Source: Maribellus comscasis
GTDB taxonomy: Bacteria; Bacteroidota; Bacteroidia; Bacteroidales; Prolixibacteraceae
Length of the DNA: 64,000 bases
Reading direction: 5' to 3'
Assembly (NCBI RefSeq): GCF_009762775.1
Contig: NZ_CP046401.1
Location: 7,142,001 to 7,206,000 of the forward strand
Shown piece after piece: positions 25,712 through 35,556 of the stretch (the first letter of the stretch is position 1; every line of letters starts with the position of its first letter). Under the pieces are notes generated by a model that was not told where the DNA came from, did no database searches, and saw nothing but the letters and a program-made list of their open reading frames with translations. The position numbers were made by a program, and so were the translations under genes.

Positions 25712-26797
25712 CTAATATTTGGTTATTCTTAAAGGTATTTGAACATTAAAAGTGTGGCGTACATTATTTTCGTCAATGGTATCGGCAGCACACATCAAGG
25801 CAATGGCTTCTCCATCTTCCATCAACACTTGCGGGCGCTCAAGGTGATCAAGTTGCTGAGTGACTCCATTTTCCCATGTGACTATCCTTTCAGATATATC
25901 AAAATACTTTGCTTTATTCCAATTTATACCATCTTCTGAATCGTAATGAACCAGAGAAAAAAGCCTTTCTCCTCCCTCATGTTTAATGCGTTTAACAATT
26001 GCTCTATATTTACCATCCTGATACCAAATGTACGGGTCTTCAGCGGGGAAACGTTCTCCAGGAAACGTAAATACCGGATTTGGATATTTTTTAAAAGGTC
26101 CGGTAGGACTATCAGCTATTGCCACGCAATGTACTACAGGTCCGCCATTTGGTAACGGATATTTTTTACCTACCGCTTTATATATCAACAATATTTTCCC
26201 GTCAGTCATTTGGCACACAGATGGATTAGAAGTCATTAAAGCATCATAAGCAGAATCGTTATCGTGAGTAATATCCAATACCGGTTTATCAAAACGTTTC
26301 CATGGACCATTAGGGTCATTAGCCACAGCAACACCTATACGTTGATTATTGCGGTGAAGCATATTTAATTTTTGCTTGCCGGGTGAGCAATAAATTTTAC
26401 GATCGCCGGTATTACCCATATGATATAAATAATATTTCCCATTAAACTTATGCACTGTAGGATTGTGGGTACATAAACCGTCCCAAAACTCTTCGCCCCG
26501 TTCCTGAAGGGCAATATCTTTGTATTTATAGGGGCCAAAAGGAGATTCAGACACAGCATGGGCAACTTCGGAATGAGAAACCCATACCCAGCCCGGAGCT
26601 TTAGGCCAGCGTGAATAAAACATGTGATATAAACCATCTTCACCTTTGATTACCGAACCTCCCCATATACTCATAGTGTCGTTTACAAAGACAGAATGTT
26701 TTGCTATTTTCTCAAATTCGATTTTGAAATCTGGGGCTTTCTGAGTACATGATGCCAATAAAATGGCAATTGTTACATTAAATAGTATTGTTTTCAT
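25712..26797 (-). CDS. Secreted lipoprotein beta-propeller glycosidase-like protein (GH43/GH117-like)
   Basis: A 361-residue protein with a lipoprotein signal (AILLASC, Cys17) and a repeated strand pattern of a five-bladed beta-propeller like clan GH-F and related families. Landmarks shared with three other products of the locus are IWGGSVIKGEDGLYHMFYSRWP, split here as IWGGSVIKGEDG and YHMFYSRWP, then THNPTVHKFNGKYYLYHMGN, HRNNQRIGVAVA, DALMTSNPSV and AEDPYIWYQDGKYRAIVKR. The conserved acidic residues in these motifs are the candidate catalytic ones. It lies 6 nt after a sulfatase gene. This propeller-sulfatase pair recurs at 48611-51181. I cannot assign a CAZy family firmly. Confidence 0.7.
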   Translation of the reverse strand: MKTILFNVTIAILLASCTQKAPDFKIEFEKIAKHSVFVNDTMSIWGGSVIKGEDGLYHMFYSRWPKAPGWVWVSHSEVAHAVSESPFGPYKYKDIALQERGEEFWDGLCTHNPTVHKFNGKYYLYHMGNTGDRKIYCSPGKQKLNMLHRNNQRIGVAVANDPNGPWKRFDKPVLDITHDNDSAYDALMTSNPSVCQMTDGKILLIYKAVGKKYPLPNGGPVVHCVAIADSPTGPFKKYPNPVFTFPGERFPAEDPYIWYQDGKYRAIVKRIKHEGGERLFSLVHYDSEDGINWNKAKYFDISERIVTWENGVTQQLDHLERPQVLMEDGEAIALMCAADTIDENNVRHTFNVQIPLRITKY

Positions 26798-26803
26798 TTT
26801 TAT

Positions 26804-28258
26804 TTATTTCTCAATTTTTTCTGATAATTTTTTCTCCCAATATTCTATTATATCTTCATAGCTGCTGCTAGAACTTAATCCACGTCTTCTCATACTGCTC
26901 TCATAATACTTCGCTGATGATTCTTTTGCCTCTTTTGTAACTTCCCAGTGCTCCGGTGTTTCTCCTTTCTCTATTTCGCTCAATCTTGATTTAAGCGTGC
27001 TAAACAACGTCTTTTTAATCGACTCGTATTTTGGATAATCTGCCAGATTTTCGAACTCCATGGGATCCATTTTTATGTCATACAATTCAATCTCCGGTTT
27101 AGAATCCGCCATAAACAAACTATATGGGTAAAATAATTTCCCTTGTTGATAAAAAAGTTTATAGATGGAATATGCGGGATACTCTAATTTTTTATAACCG
27201 CTTAATTGCATCCAGGGCACTTCCGGCATTTTATTCCAGATTAGTTTATAACGTCCATCCATAATGCTTCTGCTATTGTCCACGGCATCTCCCATTCGTT
27301 GTCTAAATCCTAACACATATTCGCGTTTTTCTGCATTGTCTCCTATAAATACTTTCCCCTGCAAATGTTCGGAAACCGGGATGTTGGCAAAAGCAAGAGA
27401 AGTCACTGGTACATCCACCAGACTAACCAGCTGTGTGCAAATTTTACCTGCCTCGAAATGTTTCGGATAACGAATTATCAGTGGTACCCTTAATCCTCCC
27501 TCATATAAAAACTGCTTATCGCGCAAATGTGGTCGTCCATTATCCCCAAAAAGAACTATGATTGTATTGTCTGTCAATCCCTCATTTTCCAATCGAGTTA
27601 AAAAATGTCCCACTCTCCGATCGCAATGTTGCACCGTTTCCAGGTAAAGTGCCCAATCTGCTCTTATTAGCGGATGATCCAAGTAACAGTCTGGCAAATC
27701 GACGCTCTCCGATGAAATAGGATTTTCCTTATCGGCATAGAATTCACGGTGAGGCTCAAATATTTGCACTTGTGCAAAAAAAGGCTGTCCGTCAGCACGT
27801 TGATTCCAATCGGTTCCATCAAACAAATTGCCGGTCTCAAAATTAAAATCAGTCTTCCCCCATTTGGTCATATCTGTAGCCTTTCCATTGGTACAGAAAT
27901 AACCTGCTTCCTTAAAATACTCAGTTATAGGCTTAATACCCTCAGGCAGTGGCACTTTATCCATAGTCCTATGATTTAAACAATTAATAGCGGAAGGATA
28001 CATACCTGTAATTAATGATGACCGGCTCGGAGAACACACCGGAGCAGTGGCATAACAATTTTCATACAAAACGCCTTGTTCTGCCAGCTGGTCAATATTG
28101 GGGGTCTTAACATCTTTGTTGCCATAGCACCCTAATTCTATCCCGAGGTCGTCGCAGTTTATCCAAAGTATATTAGGGCGTTCCTGTGCCTGAAGCAATG
28201 TCGAAAAAAACAGTAAGAAACAGACCAATAGCGTAATCCGAGTTTTTTTTATGTTCAT
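26804..28258 (-). CDS. Secreted S1-family sulfatase
   Basis: The 484-residue protein has a Sec signal (LLFFSTLLQAQ), the metal-binding pair Asp36-Asp37 in NCDDLG, and the formylglycine motif CSPSR at Cys75, followed by SSLITGMYPS. The calcium/sulfate-site motif LFGDNGRPHLRDKQ is also present. It should remove sulfate esters from oligosaccharides in the periplasm after Cys75 is matured to formylglycine. It is a close paralog of 49748-51181, with the same neighbour. Co-transcription with 25712-26797 is near certain (6-nt gap). Confidence 0.92.
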   Translation of the reverse strand: MNIKKTRITLLVCFLLFFSTLLQAQERPNILWINCDDLGIELGCYGNKDVKTPNIDQLAEQGVLYENCYATAPVCSPSRSSLITGMYPSAINCLNHRTMDKVPLPEGIKPITEYFKEAGYFCTNGKATDMTKWGKTDFNFETGNLFDGTDWNQRADGQPFFAQVQIFEPHREFYADKENPISSESVDLPDCYLDHPLIRADWALYLETVQHCDRRVGHFLTRLENEGLTDNTIIVLFGDNGRPHLRDKQFLYEGGLRVPLIIRYPKHFEAGKICTQLVSLVDVPVTSLAFANIPVSEHLQGKVFIGDNAEKREYVLGFRQRMGDAVDNSRSIMDGRYKLIWNKMPEVPWMQLSGYKKLEYPAYSIYKLFYQQGKLFYPYSLFMADSKPEIELYDIKMDPMEFENLADYPKYESIKKTLFSTLKSRLSEIEKGETPEHWEVTKEAKESSAKYYESSMRRRGLSSSSSYEDIIEYWEKKLSEKIEK

Positions 28259-28303
28259 AGAAAAAAATATTAAAAAGTTAATATTTTATTTAAATAATAT
28301 AAT

Positions 28304-30031
28304 TTATTTCCGAGAGTTACTCCACATCTCTTTTAATTGATAATAAGCCTTTTTAGGATTACGATAAGCATCCACTACACCCCACTCTCTATATCCCGAT
28401 TCGGGTGTCCCTCTATAGTTACTTCTATAATCATTGTATGTCCATATTGAGGCTCCAATTAAAAATGGAAACTGTTTTAACTCTTTAAGGGATTGTACTA
28501 ACTCGGGCTTTAACTCAGCATTGGAGGCATGACCTAATTGCCCTTTACCCATTTCTGCAATAAAGATGGGTTTACCGGGGAAAAATGAATGTACTGTCTC
28601 TAATTGTTCCAAATGCACTCCATAACAGGTAAACGAAAGAAAATCCAGCTTTTCATAAGGTTCTCTTGTAATATCAACCTGTTTACGATATGACGTAAAA
28701 CTCACATAAGTTTTCAGACGTGTAGTATCCAATTCATCTAAATAATCCAACATCGAATTAACATAATCAAATTGATTCTGTGTTAATGATATTGTTTTTG
28801 AATTCCATTGTTGCGTACTGTCTCCCAGTTCATTCCCAACACTGTATCCGACTACACAAGGATGATTAAAGTCTCTATCTACCATTTCTTTTAACCACTG
28901 TTTGGTGAGAGGATTGTCGGGGAACGTTTGTGGGTCAGTTTTCCCCCAAACAGGGATCTCCTCAACGATGAGGTAGCCCACTTTATCACAATAGTCCAGT
29001 ATGTTTTTTGAAAGTGGCGCGTGCATTAAACGGGAAAATCGGCCACCCAAAGCTATGATATCATCAATATCCTTTTTAATAAGTTCATCTGGTTCGCTAT
29101 TGCCATATGCCGGATGATCGTGTACACGATTAAAGCCATTGGCATAAAAAGGTTTATTATTGAAAAAAAGTTGCTCTCCCCGCACTTCAATTTTTCTTAT
29201 ACCAAAATTATCGACTAAGTTGTGCTTTACCATTTTTCCAACTTTAAGTTGTGTTTTCAATTGATACAAAAAAGGATTTTCGAGTTGCCACAACTTACAA
29301 TCGGATAGATTTTCTATGAATTTAATTTCCGTAAATGTAATTCCGTTAGCTTTAACTTTTACAGTATTATTTTTACACCATTTATCATCATCATTGCTAG
29401 AAATTGAAGTAGCTAAATCAATTTCATAATCCTTATTTGATTTGTTTTCAATTTTATATCTGATAATAAAATTTACAGTATTCTCCTCAAAATCGGGAAT
29501 AGCAGAGATATGCTGATATACCATTCTCACATCTTCATTACACAACAATGTAATATCACGACTAATTCCTCCCCAGGGCCACCAGGCTCCTCGCTGATAA
29601 GTATTATCTGCCATCACAATCAGTTGGTTGGTTTTTCTATACTGTAACTTATCTGTAATATTAAATTCAAATGGGGTATAGCCTCCAACATGTTCACCAA
29701 GCAATTGACCATTCAACCACACTTTGGCTGTTTCATAAACCGCATCAAATGTGATTCTCACCTGTTTTCCTTTCCAAAATTTCGGAATATCAAAGTTACG
29801 CTGATAATACCCCTTGCCTTTGTATTCTGAGTAGTGTTCGCGAGTATCCCAATTTCCGGGGACAGTAATAGTATCCCACTGAGAATAACTGGCATTTAAA
29901 ATTTCTTTCTCCGTAGCATCATTAGACGCCAGAAAATGCCAAATGCCATTTAGAGACTCCTCAATACATTGTGCTTGTGTGCGGCCCACTAAAAGAGACA
30001 GAAAGACTAATGATGATAATAACTGTTTCAT
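28304..30031 (-). CDS. Secreted GH2 beta-glycosidase
   Basis: The 575-residue protein has a Sec signal (SLLVGRTQAQ), an N-terminal jelly-roll sugar-binding domain (TVPGNWDTREHYSEYKGKGY, VWLNGQLLGEHVGGYTPFEF), an immunoglobulin-like domain and a TIM barrel. The acid/base Glu lies in YSVGNELGDS near residue 400 and the nucleophile in FIAEMGKG near residue 491, so both catalytic residues are present. It is shorter than classical beta-galactosidases because C-terminal domains are absent. The likely activity is beta-galactosidase or a related exo-beta-glycosidase on desulfated oligosaccharides. Confidence 0.87.
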   Translation of the reverse strand: MKQLLSSLVFLSLLVGRTQAQCIEESLNGIWHFLASNDATEKEILNASYSQWDTITVPGNWDTREHYSEYKGKGYYQRNFDIPKFWKGKQVRITFDAVYETAKVWLNGQLLGEHVGGYTPFEFNITDKLQYRKTNQLIVMADNTYQRGAWWPWGGISRDITLLCNEDVRMVYQHISAIPDFEENTVNFIIRYKIENKSNKDYEIDLATSISSNDDDKWCKNNTVKVKANGITFTEIKFIENLSDCKLWQLENPFLYQLKTQLKVGKMVKHNLVDNFGIRKIEVRGEQLFFNNKPFYANGFNRVHDHPAYGNSEPDELIKKDIDDIIALGGRFSRLMHAPLSKNILDYCDKVGYLIVEEIPVWGKTDPQTFPDNPLTKQWLKEMVDRDFNHPCVVGYSVGNELGDSTQQWNSKTISLTQNQFDYVNSMLDYLDELDTTRLKTYVSFTSYRKQVDITREPYEKLDFLSFTCYGVHLEQLETVHSFFPGKPIFIAEMGKGQLGHASNAELKPELVQSLKELKQFPFLIGASIWTYNDYRSNYRGTPESGYREWGVVDAYRNPKKAYYQLKEMWSNSRK

Positions 30032-30090
30032 ATCTATTAATATTTCCTTTTTTTAACCATATCTATCTTCGTTTTTATACCATTTATTTA

Positions 30091-31746
30091 TTATTCCGCC
30101 TTTACTAATTGACTTTGACTGTCTTTTGTATATCGAACTACTTGAGGCTTATCTTTTCCTCGTGCAAATGCAATTTTCAATTTCCAGATTCTCCTCATTT
30201 CTTTCAATATCTGGCTATAATTAGCCTCCGCCGCTATATTTGTTGTTTCGTTTGGGTCATTTTTAAGATTAAAAAGTTCTTCATAAATCGGTTCTTCTCC
30301 ATGAAACGGAGCTTCTACATAGTTCCTGTAAATAGCTATTTCTGTATCGTGTACACCATAAAGCAAATCATCTGATCTCATGCCCATATCTTTTGCCATT
30401 TTAATGATTTCAATTGCAGATATGTTATTGTTAGCATTATAGCGAATGTATTTCCATTCCTTGTTTTGGACAGCATCACAACGAGGATTTCCAAATGGCG
30501 TTGACCATAAATTCTCTGTAAACAGGTATTCTCTTACCGGAGTAATTTCCCCTTCAATAATATGATTTAAAGTTTTGCCCTGATAAGAATCTGGAATTTC
30601 AATACCTGCGTATGCAAGCAATGTTGGAGCAATATCAATGGTTTGGATCAATTCGTCTACAATTTGTCCCCCGGCACTCTCCTTTACCAAAGGATTATAT
30701 ATAATAAACGGAACATGGGTGCAAATTTCATAGCACAATGCTTTACCTCCCAATCCAAATTCTCCTGAAAACAATCCATGGTCTGAAGTAAAAATAATAA
30801 CAGTGTTTTTCTCCAGGCCATTTGCCTTTAGCGTTTCGCGCAGCTCCCCAATCAACCTATCTATTCCTGTAACGGTCTGCATTTGGCGTATTACTCGCTC
30901 CCTCACTGTATTAGGAGCATCGACCCAATTGTAACCTGTTTGTCTGTCTTTAAAATGGTGGACGCTCTCGGGCAACTTATGTGTCTTAATGTCTGATTTC
31001 GCTATATAATTTTCGGGTAAAGGAATGTTTAAGTCTCGGTATAACGTGCGGTAAATTTCAGGATCGCTTTCCAAAAGCTTCATACTTCCTGTTCCTGCTC
31101 CATGAGGGAGATTAAAACAGATATTTAAAAAGAAAGGCTTATTATTAGGACGATTCTCTAAAAAATACCGTGCCTCTTTAATTTGATGTTCATTCCCTAA
31201 AAAATCCTGGATCCCCTCTCCTATTATTTCGACTTGTGTATCACTCTTCGCGCCTTTAAAAATCTCATGCCTCGTTTTAGGGTAAAACGTCAAATGTTTA
31301 TGACCAGCATACCAGTAATCAAAAGACTTTTCCATTAAGCCACTTTCATACCCCTCATTACCAACCGGAGTATGATTTTTCCCAATGTATCCGGTGTAAT
31401 AGCCATTTTGACGCAATATAACCGGATAGGATTTTTCCCAAGCTTCCGGCGCCACACTGGTTCCGGAGTTAAAATTGACTCCATGTTTTCGCTCAAACTG
31501 ACTTAATAAAATAGAAGTGCGACTTGGCGTACAAATGGCACTCGTAACATGAGCATTGGAGAAGAGGGTTCCTTCTTTTGCTAATTTATCAATATTAGGA
31601 GTTTGTATCAACTTGTTTCCGGTACATCCCAACATGTCATAACGCTGGTCATCAGTTAGAATAAAAATTATATTAGGCTTATCTTCAGCAACTAACGACT
31701 CACTAAAGAACAGAAAAAAACAAAGCACAATAAAAATCTCCCTCAT
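30091..31746 (-). CDS. Secreted S1-family sulfatase
   Basis: A 551-residue protein with a Sec signal (FFLFFSESLVAEDKPN), metal site DDQ at Asp32-Asp33 (FILTDDQRYDMLG), and the formylglycine motif CTPSR at Cys72 (SAICTPSRTSILL). A second conserved region reads IIFTSDHGLFSGEFGLGGKA. It differs from the other five sulfatases of the locus in these regions, so it probably belongs to another S1 subfamily with a different regiospecificity. It is followed 59 nt later by the GH2 gene. Confidence 0.92.
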   Translation of the reverse strand: MREIFIVLCFFLFFSESLVAEDKPNIIFILTDDQRYDMLGCTGNKLIQTPNIDKLAKEGTLFSNAHVTSAICTPSRTSILLSQFERKHGVNFNSGTSVAPEAWEKSYPVILRQNGYYTGYIGKNHTPVGNEGYESGLMEKSFDYWYAGHKHLTFYPKTRHEIFKGAKSDTQVEIIGEGIQDFLGNEHQIKEARYFLENRPNNKPFFLNICFNLPHGAGTGSMKLLESDPEIYRTLYRDLNIPLPENYIAKSDIKTHKLPESVHHFKDRQTGYNWVDAPNTVRERVIRQMQTVTGIDRLIGELRETLKANGLEKNTVIIFTSDHGLFSGEFGLGGKALCYEICTHVPFIIYNPLVKESAGGQIVDELIQTIDIAPTLLAYAGIEIPDSYQGKTLNHIIEGEITPVREYLFTENLWSTPFGNPRCDAVQNKEWKYIRYNANNNISAIEIIKMAKDMGMRSDDLLYGVHDTEIAIYRNYVEAPFHGEEPIYEELFNLKNDPNETTNIAAEANYSQILKEMRRIWKLKIAFARGKDKPQVVRYTKDSQSQLVKAE

Positions 31747-31785
31747 AAAATATTTATCTTAAAATGGTAAAAAACCAGTCTCTAT

Positions 31786-33573
31786 TTAGTGCATCTGTGT
31801 TTTCTCTTCAATACGCATTTTATCTAAACGGGATTTCATTTCTGAAAGGTACGAATGGTACACATCGCGGGGTGAACAATCATTTTCGGTGCAAACAACC
31901 GCTGCTGTTCCAACAACTACGCCCATTTGCGTGGTGGTGTGCATCACCCGCGGACTTCCCAATCCTACATGTGTAGCAGAAAAACAACGTCCGGCCATAA
32001 ACAGATTGTCGATGTCTTTGGAATAGAAACAGCGATAGGGAATTTTGTAACGTTCAATCCTGGTGAAATCGGCGTAACTCAAAAAATCATATTTCCCTCC
32101 TTTTGGATAGTGTATATCAATTTCTCGTACTTCTTCTACAAAACCATCTTCAAAATCAGGGTGGTTAACTATATCGCTTTCTTTTAAAATGTAATCGCCA
32201 ACAATACGGCGCGATTCACGTTTACCGGCTACATAAGCGATCCATTTTAACTTCAGGTTCGCATTTTCCGGGTCTTGTTTTACATTGTACCAGTTGCCAT
32301 AAATTGCACGAAACATGTGGTCGCGGATTTCCTCAGCATCGTAGATAGTATTCATAAGCATGCCATATTCCCAGAACCATTCCCCTCTTTTTGCTTTGTA
32401 ATCTTTTGCTACATCCATCGCCCATAAAACCTCTTTCCACCCCAATGTTCTGGGCTTTTCTTCAAATTTGCGGGGTGTCTCCCCTTCCACTTCAACAGAA
32501 TTCCACAAAATAGTATTTCCCATCGTCATGTTATCGGGTTGCTCAGGGGCCATCGATTCGTTGAATTCGTCCCGTGCTTCCCGCCCCATCCGCACTTCAG
32601 CACCTGCCCAATATCCAATCCAGCCATCACCGGTAGCATCAACAAACAGTGGTGCTTCAAAACGGATTTCTTTGTGTGTATGCGTGTGAAAACAATCGAC
32701 TGCTGTAATTTTATTATCCTTTTTATGAACTGTAAAAGCACGGGTATTTGGAAAAACAGTGATATTTTCTTCACCCCGAACTACCATTTCGATAGTGTCG
32801 TTTGCTGCAATTGCTCCGGAATCGCCATTTGGATAATGCTCTGTTCCAAGCTCTTCAACGATGTTGTATACTTTCAGTCCCAATGTATGTACGCGAATTT
32901 CTTTACTGGCATTTCCACCCAGCACGGGGCGATCGTTGATTAAGGCAACTTTAATACCCTGGCGCGCTGCAGCCACGGCAGCGCCACAGCCGGCCAGACC
33001 TCCGCCTATCACTACAAGATCAAATTCATCTTGTAATTCGGGGGGCGGTATCCCCAGTTTTTCTTTTCGCCACGCTGTCATTTCTTCCAAATCCACAGGT
33101 GGAAAATCGTTTTTATTTTTTGAAAAATAAATCGCATCACAACGGCCCTCAAAGCCAGTTTCATCTTTTAATTCAATTTTTAATGTTTTTGATCTTCCTA
33201 TCTTAATACGTCCTGACCGAATCCATTGCCAATCTTCGTTGACACCATAAGTTTCCGGATATTCCTTATTGTCAAATATTATCTTAAATGTTCCAGGTGT
33301 TTCCGGATGTGTGGGCACCCAGTCTTTTGTGCGTACCCAGAACCAGTACCTCCCACTTTCAGGGAAATCAACTGTTGTTATTGCATTTTCCACTGGTTCA
33401 CCCATTCCGTGTGCCAGCAGATAAGGAGAGCCCATGGAAGAAGTAAATTGCTGGTCGACCACCCAGCCCCCTTTTTCATCGAAGTTTTCTGTTTCTACTA
33501 AAACCGACGAAGTCTGGGAGAATAATATTTTTACAAATAATATTAATATCGTAGTAATTGATATGCTTTTCAT
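31786..33573 (-). CDS. Secreted FAD-dependent oxidoreductase with N-terminal beta-sandwich (copy 1)
   Basis: 595 residues. After a signal peptide, residues 25-155 form a carbohydrate-binding-like beta-sandwich (GSPYLLAHGMG, GRYWFWVRTKDWV, GFEGRCDAIYFSK). The FAD domain begins FDLVVIGGGLAGCGAAVAAA near residue 187, followed by VLGGNASKEIRV, and ends with NLFMAGRCFSATHVGLGSPR, the C-terminal dinucleotide motif. Such proteins are often mis-named xanthan lyase in databases. They are plausible sugar-hydroxyl oxidases, but the reaction and electron acceptor are unproven. Two more copies lie at 33631 and 59971; this one is the most divergent. Confidence 0.8.
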   Translation of the reverse strand: MKSISITTILILFVKILFSQTSSVLVETENFDEKGGWVVDQQFTSSMGSPYLLAHGMGEPVENAITTVDFPESGRYWFWVRTKDWVPTHPETPGTFKIIFDNKEYPETYGVNEDWQWIRSGRIKIGRSKTLKIELKDETGFEGRCDAIYFSKNKNDFPPVDLEEMTAWRKEKLGIPPPELQDEFDLVVIGGGLAGCGAAVAAARQGIKVALINDRPVLGGNASKEIRVHTLGLKVYNIVEELGTEHYPNGDSGAIAANDTIEMVVRGEENITVFPNTRAFTVHKKDNKITAVDCFHTHTHKEIRFEAPLFVDATGDGWIGYWAGAEVRMGREARDEFNESMAPEQPDNMTMGNTILWNSVEVEGETPRKFEEKPRTLGWKEVLWAMDVAKDYKAKRGEWFWEYGMLMNTIYDAEEIRDHMFRAIYGNWYNVKQDPENANLKLKWIAYVAGKRESRRIVGDYILKESDIVNHPDFEDGFVEEVREIDIHYPKGGKYDFLSYADFTRIERYKIPYRCFYSKDIDNLFMAGRCFSATHVGLGSPRVMHTTTQMGVVVGTAAVVCTENDCSPRDVYHSYLSEMKSRLDKMRIEEKTQMH

Positions 33574-33630
33574 TTAGGTTTTTATAAAATGTGTATTGAA
33601 CAAAAATTATTATTAATGATTTACTTATTT

Positions 33631-35556
33631 CTAATTATTTTGTGGAACTCCGTTAACTAAATGTGATTTTAGCAGGTTTAGTTTTTTTTGATACACGTCA
33701 CGTGGAGAACAATCTTCCTGCACGCAAATCGCAGCAGCCATCCCAACTACTTCCCCCATCATTCCTGTTGTGCGCATTACGCGAACAGTACCTAATGCCA
33801 CATGAGTTACACTAATGTTTCTTCCTGCCATAAAAAGATTTTCAATGTTCCGGGAATATAAACACCGATAAGGAACAGCATATGGTTCAATTCCAATATG
33901 TTTAGCTTCTGACAGGAAAGGCTCTTCTGTAAAACCTTCTAGCGCTAACGGATAATGTAGGTCAATAGTCCAGGTTGTTGTAAAACTAGCATCAGGATAA
34001 GCAGTTCTTTGTATAAGATCCTGCTCTTTAAGAATAACATCGCCTAAAAGCCTTCTGGACTCTCGTTTTCCTCCAATATAAGCTACCCATTTTAATTTAT
34101 AGTTCTGGTATTTTTTTTTGTCTTTACTTTTATTTTTCAGAAAAGACCAGTTCCCATATACAGCGCGAAGACCATAGTCTCTGATATGTTCAATATCTTC
34201 AACCTGATCCCAAAAAAATCCGGTTTCCCAATTCCAGTCGCCATGCGTAAGATATTGGCAAGTTTCTTCTGTAAATTGAACGGCCCATGGACATTCCGGG
34301 AACGAAGAAACTGAGTCAAGTTCTTCCGCATACCATTGAACAGATGTTCCCATAATCAAGTTGTCTCCATCATTTGGGGCGCTGGACTCTCCCGTTTTTT
34401 TACTGCTCTCACGTCCAATTCTGTAATCGGCGCCAGCCAGGTACCCCAGATTGCCATCTCCCGTACAATCTGCAAAAAGTTGTCCTTTAAATAATAATTC
34501 TTTCCCGGAGACAATGTCTTTTGCTGTAACGGAAATAATTCTGTTATCTGATTCTTGTGCAGCAAAAACATGAGTATTAAGGAATAATTCAATGTTTTTC
34601 TCTCCGCTTACAATTTTTAACTTTTTATCATCACCATAATTACTTTTCGGTCCGGCATTGTGAATTTTCTTTTCCGGATTGTTTTTTATTATTTCCAAAA
34701 TTCTCTTACTTCTTTCAGATTCAGGATTACGTTTGGCTTCCCAGAGTGTCCAGTGTCCTACAGAACCAATTTCATCAACCAGTTTTCCGAGTTTTGGGTA
34801 GGGGTCCTGAAAAATAAGTCCTGAAAGTCCAACACGAACTTCGGAACTGTTATTTCCTCCTAATACCGGGCGGTTTTGAATTAATGCTACTTTACACCCA
34901 AGTCTTGCTGCAGTAACTGCAGTGCAAATTCCGGCCATTCCTCCGCCAACAACAACTAAATCAAATTCTCCGGCATCTATTGTTTCTTTTGGAAACCCTG
35001 AATTATCGCGCCTGAATTGTGCCAAAGCATCATATTCAACAGGTGGGGTAAACCGTAAATCCTTAGTTAAAATAATCGCATCGCAACGGCCGTTAAATCC
35101 CGTCATATCATGTAAAGCTATTTCAACTTTACCTTCTTTTAACTGAATGGTACCGCCATTTTGCCAATGCCATTCAGCTCCTTTGGTTCCAAATATTGTT
35201 TTGACAGGCTTATTATCAATTAAGACCTGAAATTCTCCGGGGAATTCAGACACTCTCCATAGAGCAGTCCAATCCCGGGTACGAACCCAAATCCTGTATT
35301 TCCCTTTTTCAGATATATGGACTTGCGTTTTTGCGTCCTCCACCGGAACTCCCATTCCATGTGCTAACAAATACGGAGAACCCATTTGGTCCATACTTTG
35401 CTGGTCGATAACCCATCCTCCACGATCTTCAAAACTTTCGGCTTCCAAAAAGATATGATTTTTTGAGGTTGATGGTTTCCATATCAAAATCAGCAGAAAC
35501 GCAAATACAAATATTTTTGTTGAATTATTATTATACATCGTTTTTTTTATTATCAC
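33631..35556 (-). CDS. Secreted FAD-dependent oxidoreductase with N-terminal beta-sandwich (copy 2)
   Basis: 641 residues with the same order as copy 1: a signal peptide (IFVFAFLLILIWKPSTS; the start could also be the Met seven codons in, at 35538), a sandwich with GGWVIDQQSMDQMGSPYLLA and WHWQNGGTIQLKEGKVEIAL, then FDLVVVGGGMAGICTAVTAA, VLGGNNSSEVRVGLSG and NLFMAGRNISVTHVALGTVR. It shares VLGGNNSSEVRV with copy 3 at 59971 (copy 1 has VLGGNASKEIRV). It lies 57 nt upstream of copy 1 in the transcript and 399 nt after the next gene, where a triple operator-like palindrome is found. The substrate is probably a sugar or oligosaccharide in the periplasm. Confidence 0.8.
   Translation of the reverse strand: MIIKKTMYNNNSTKIFVFAFLLILIWKPSTSKNHIFLEAESFEDRGGWVIDQQSMDQMGSPYLLAHGMGVPVEDAKTQVHISEKGKYRIWVRTRDWTALWRVSEFPGEFQVLIDNKPVKTIFGTKGAEWHWQNGGTIQLKEGKVEIALHDMTGFNGRCDAIILTKDLRFTPPVEYDALAQFRRDNSGFPKETIDAGEFDLVVVGGGMAGICTAVTAARLGCKVALIQNRPVLGGNNSSEVRVGLSGLIFQDPYPKLGKLVDEIGSVGHWTLWEAKRNPESERSKRILEIIKNNPEKKIHNAGPKSNYGDDKKLKIVSGEKNIELFLNTHVFAAQESDNRIISVTAKDIVSGKELLFKGQLFADCTGDGNLGYLAGADYRIGRESSKKTGESSAPNDGDNLIMGTSVQWYAEELDSVSSFPECPWAVQFTEETCQYLTHGDWNWETGFFWDQVEDIEHIRDYGLRAVYGNWSFLKNKSKDKKKYQNYKLKWVAYIGGKRESRRLLGDVILKEQDLIQRTAYPDASFTTTWTIDLHYPLALEGFTEEPFLSEAKHIGIEPYAVPYRCLYSRNIENLFMAGRNISVTHVALGTVRVMRTTGMMGEVVGMAAAICVQEDCSPRDVYQKKLNLLKSHLVNGVPQNN

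Noticed and set aside
26291..26303. AAAACGTTTCC strings that resemble the triple operator, also near 38539
   Set aside because: Both are in coding sequence for the conserved propeller phrase WKRFDKP or WKRFDKPL and follow codon usage; not operators.
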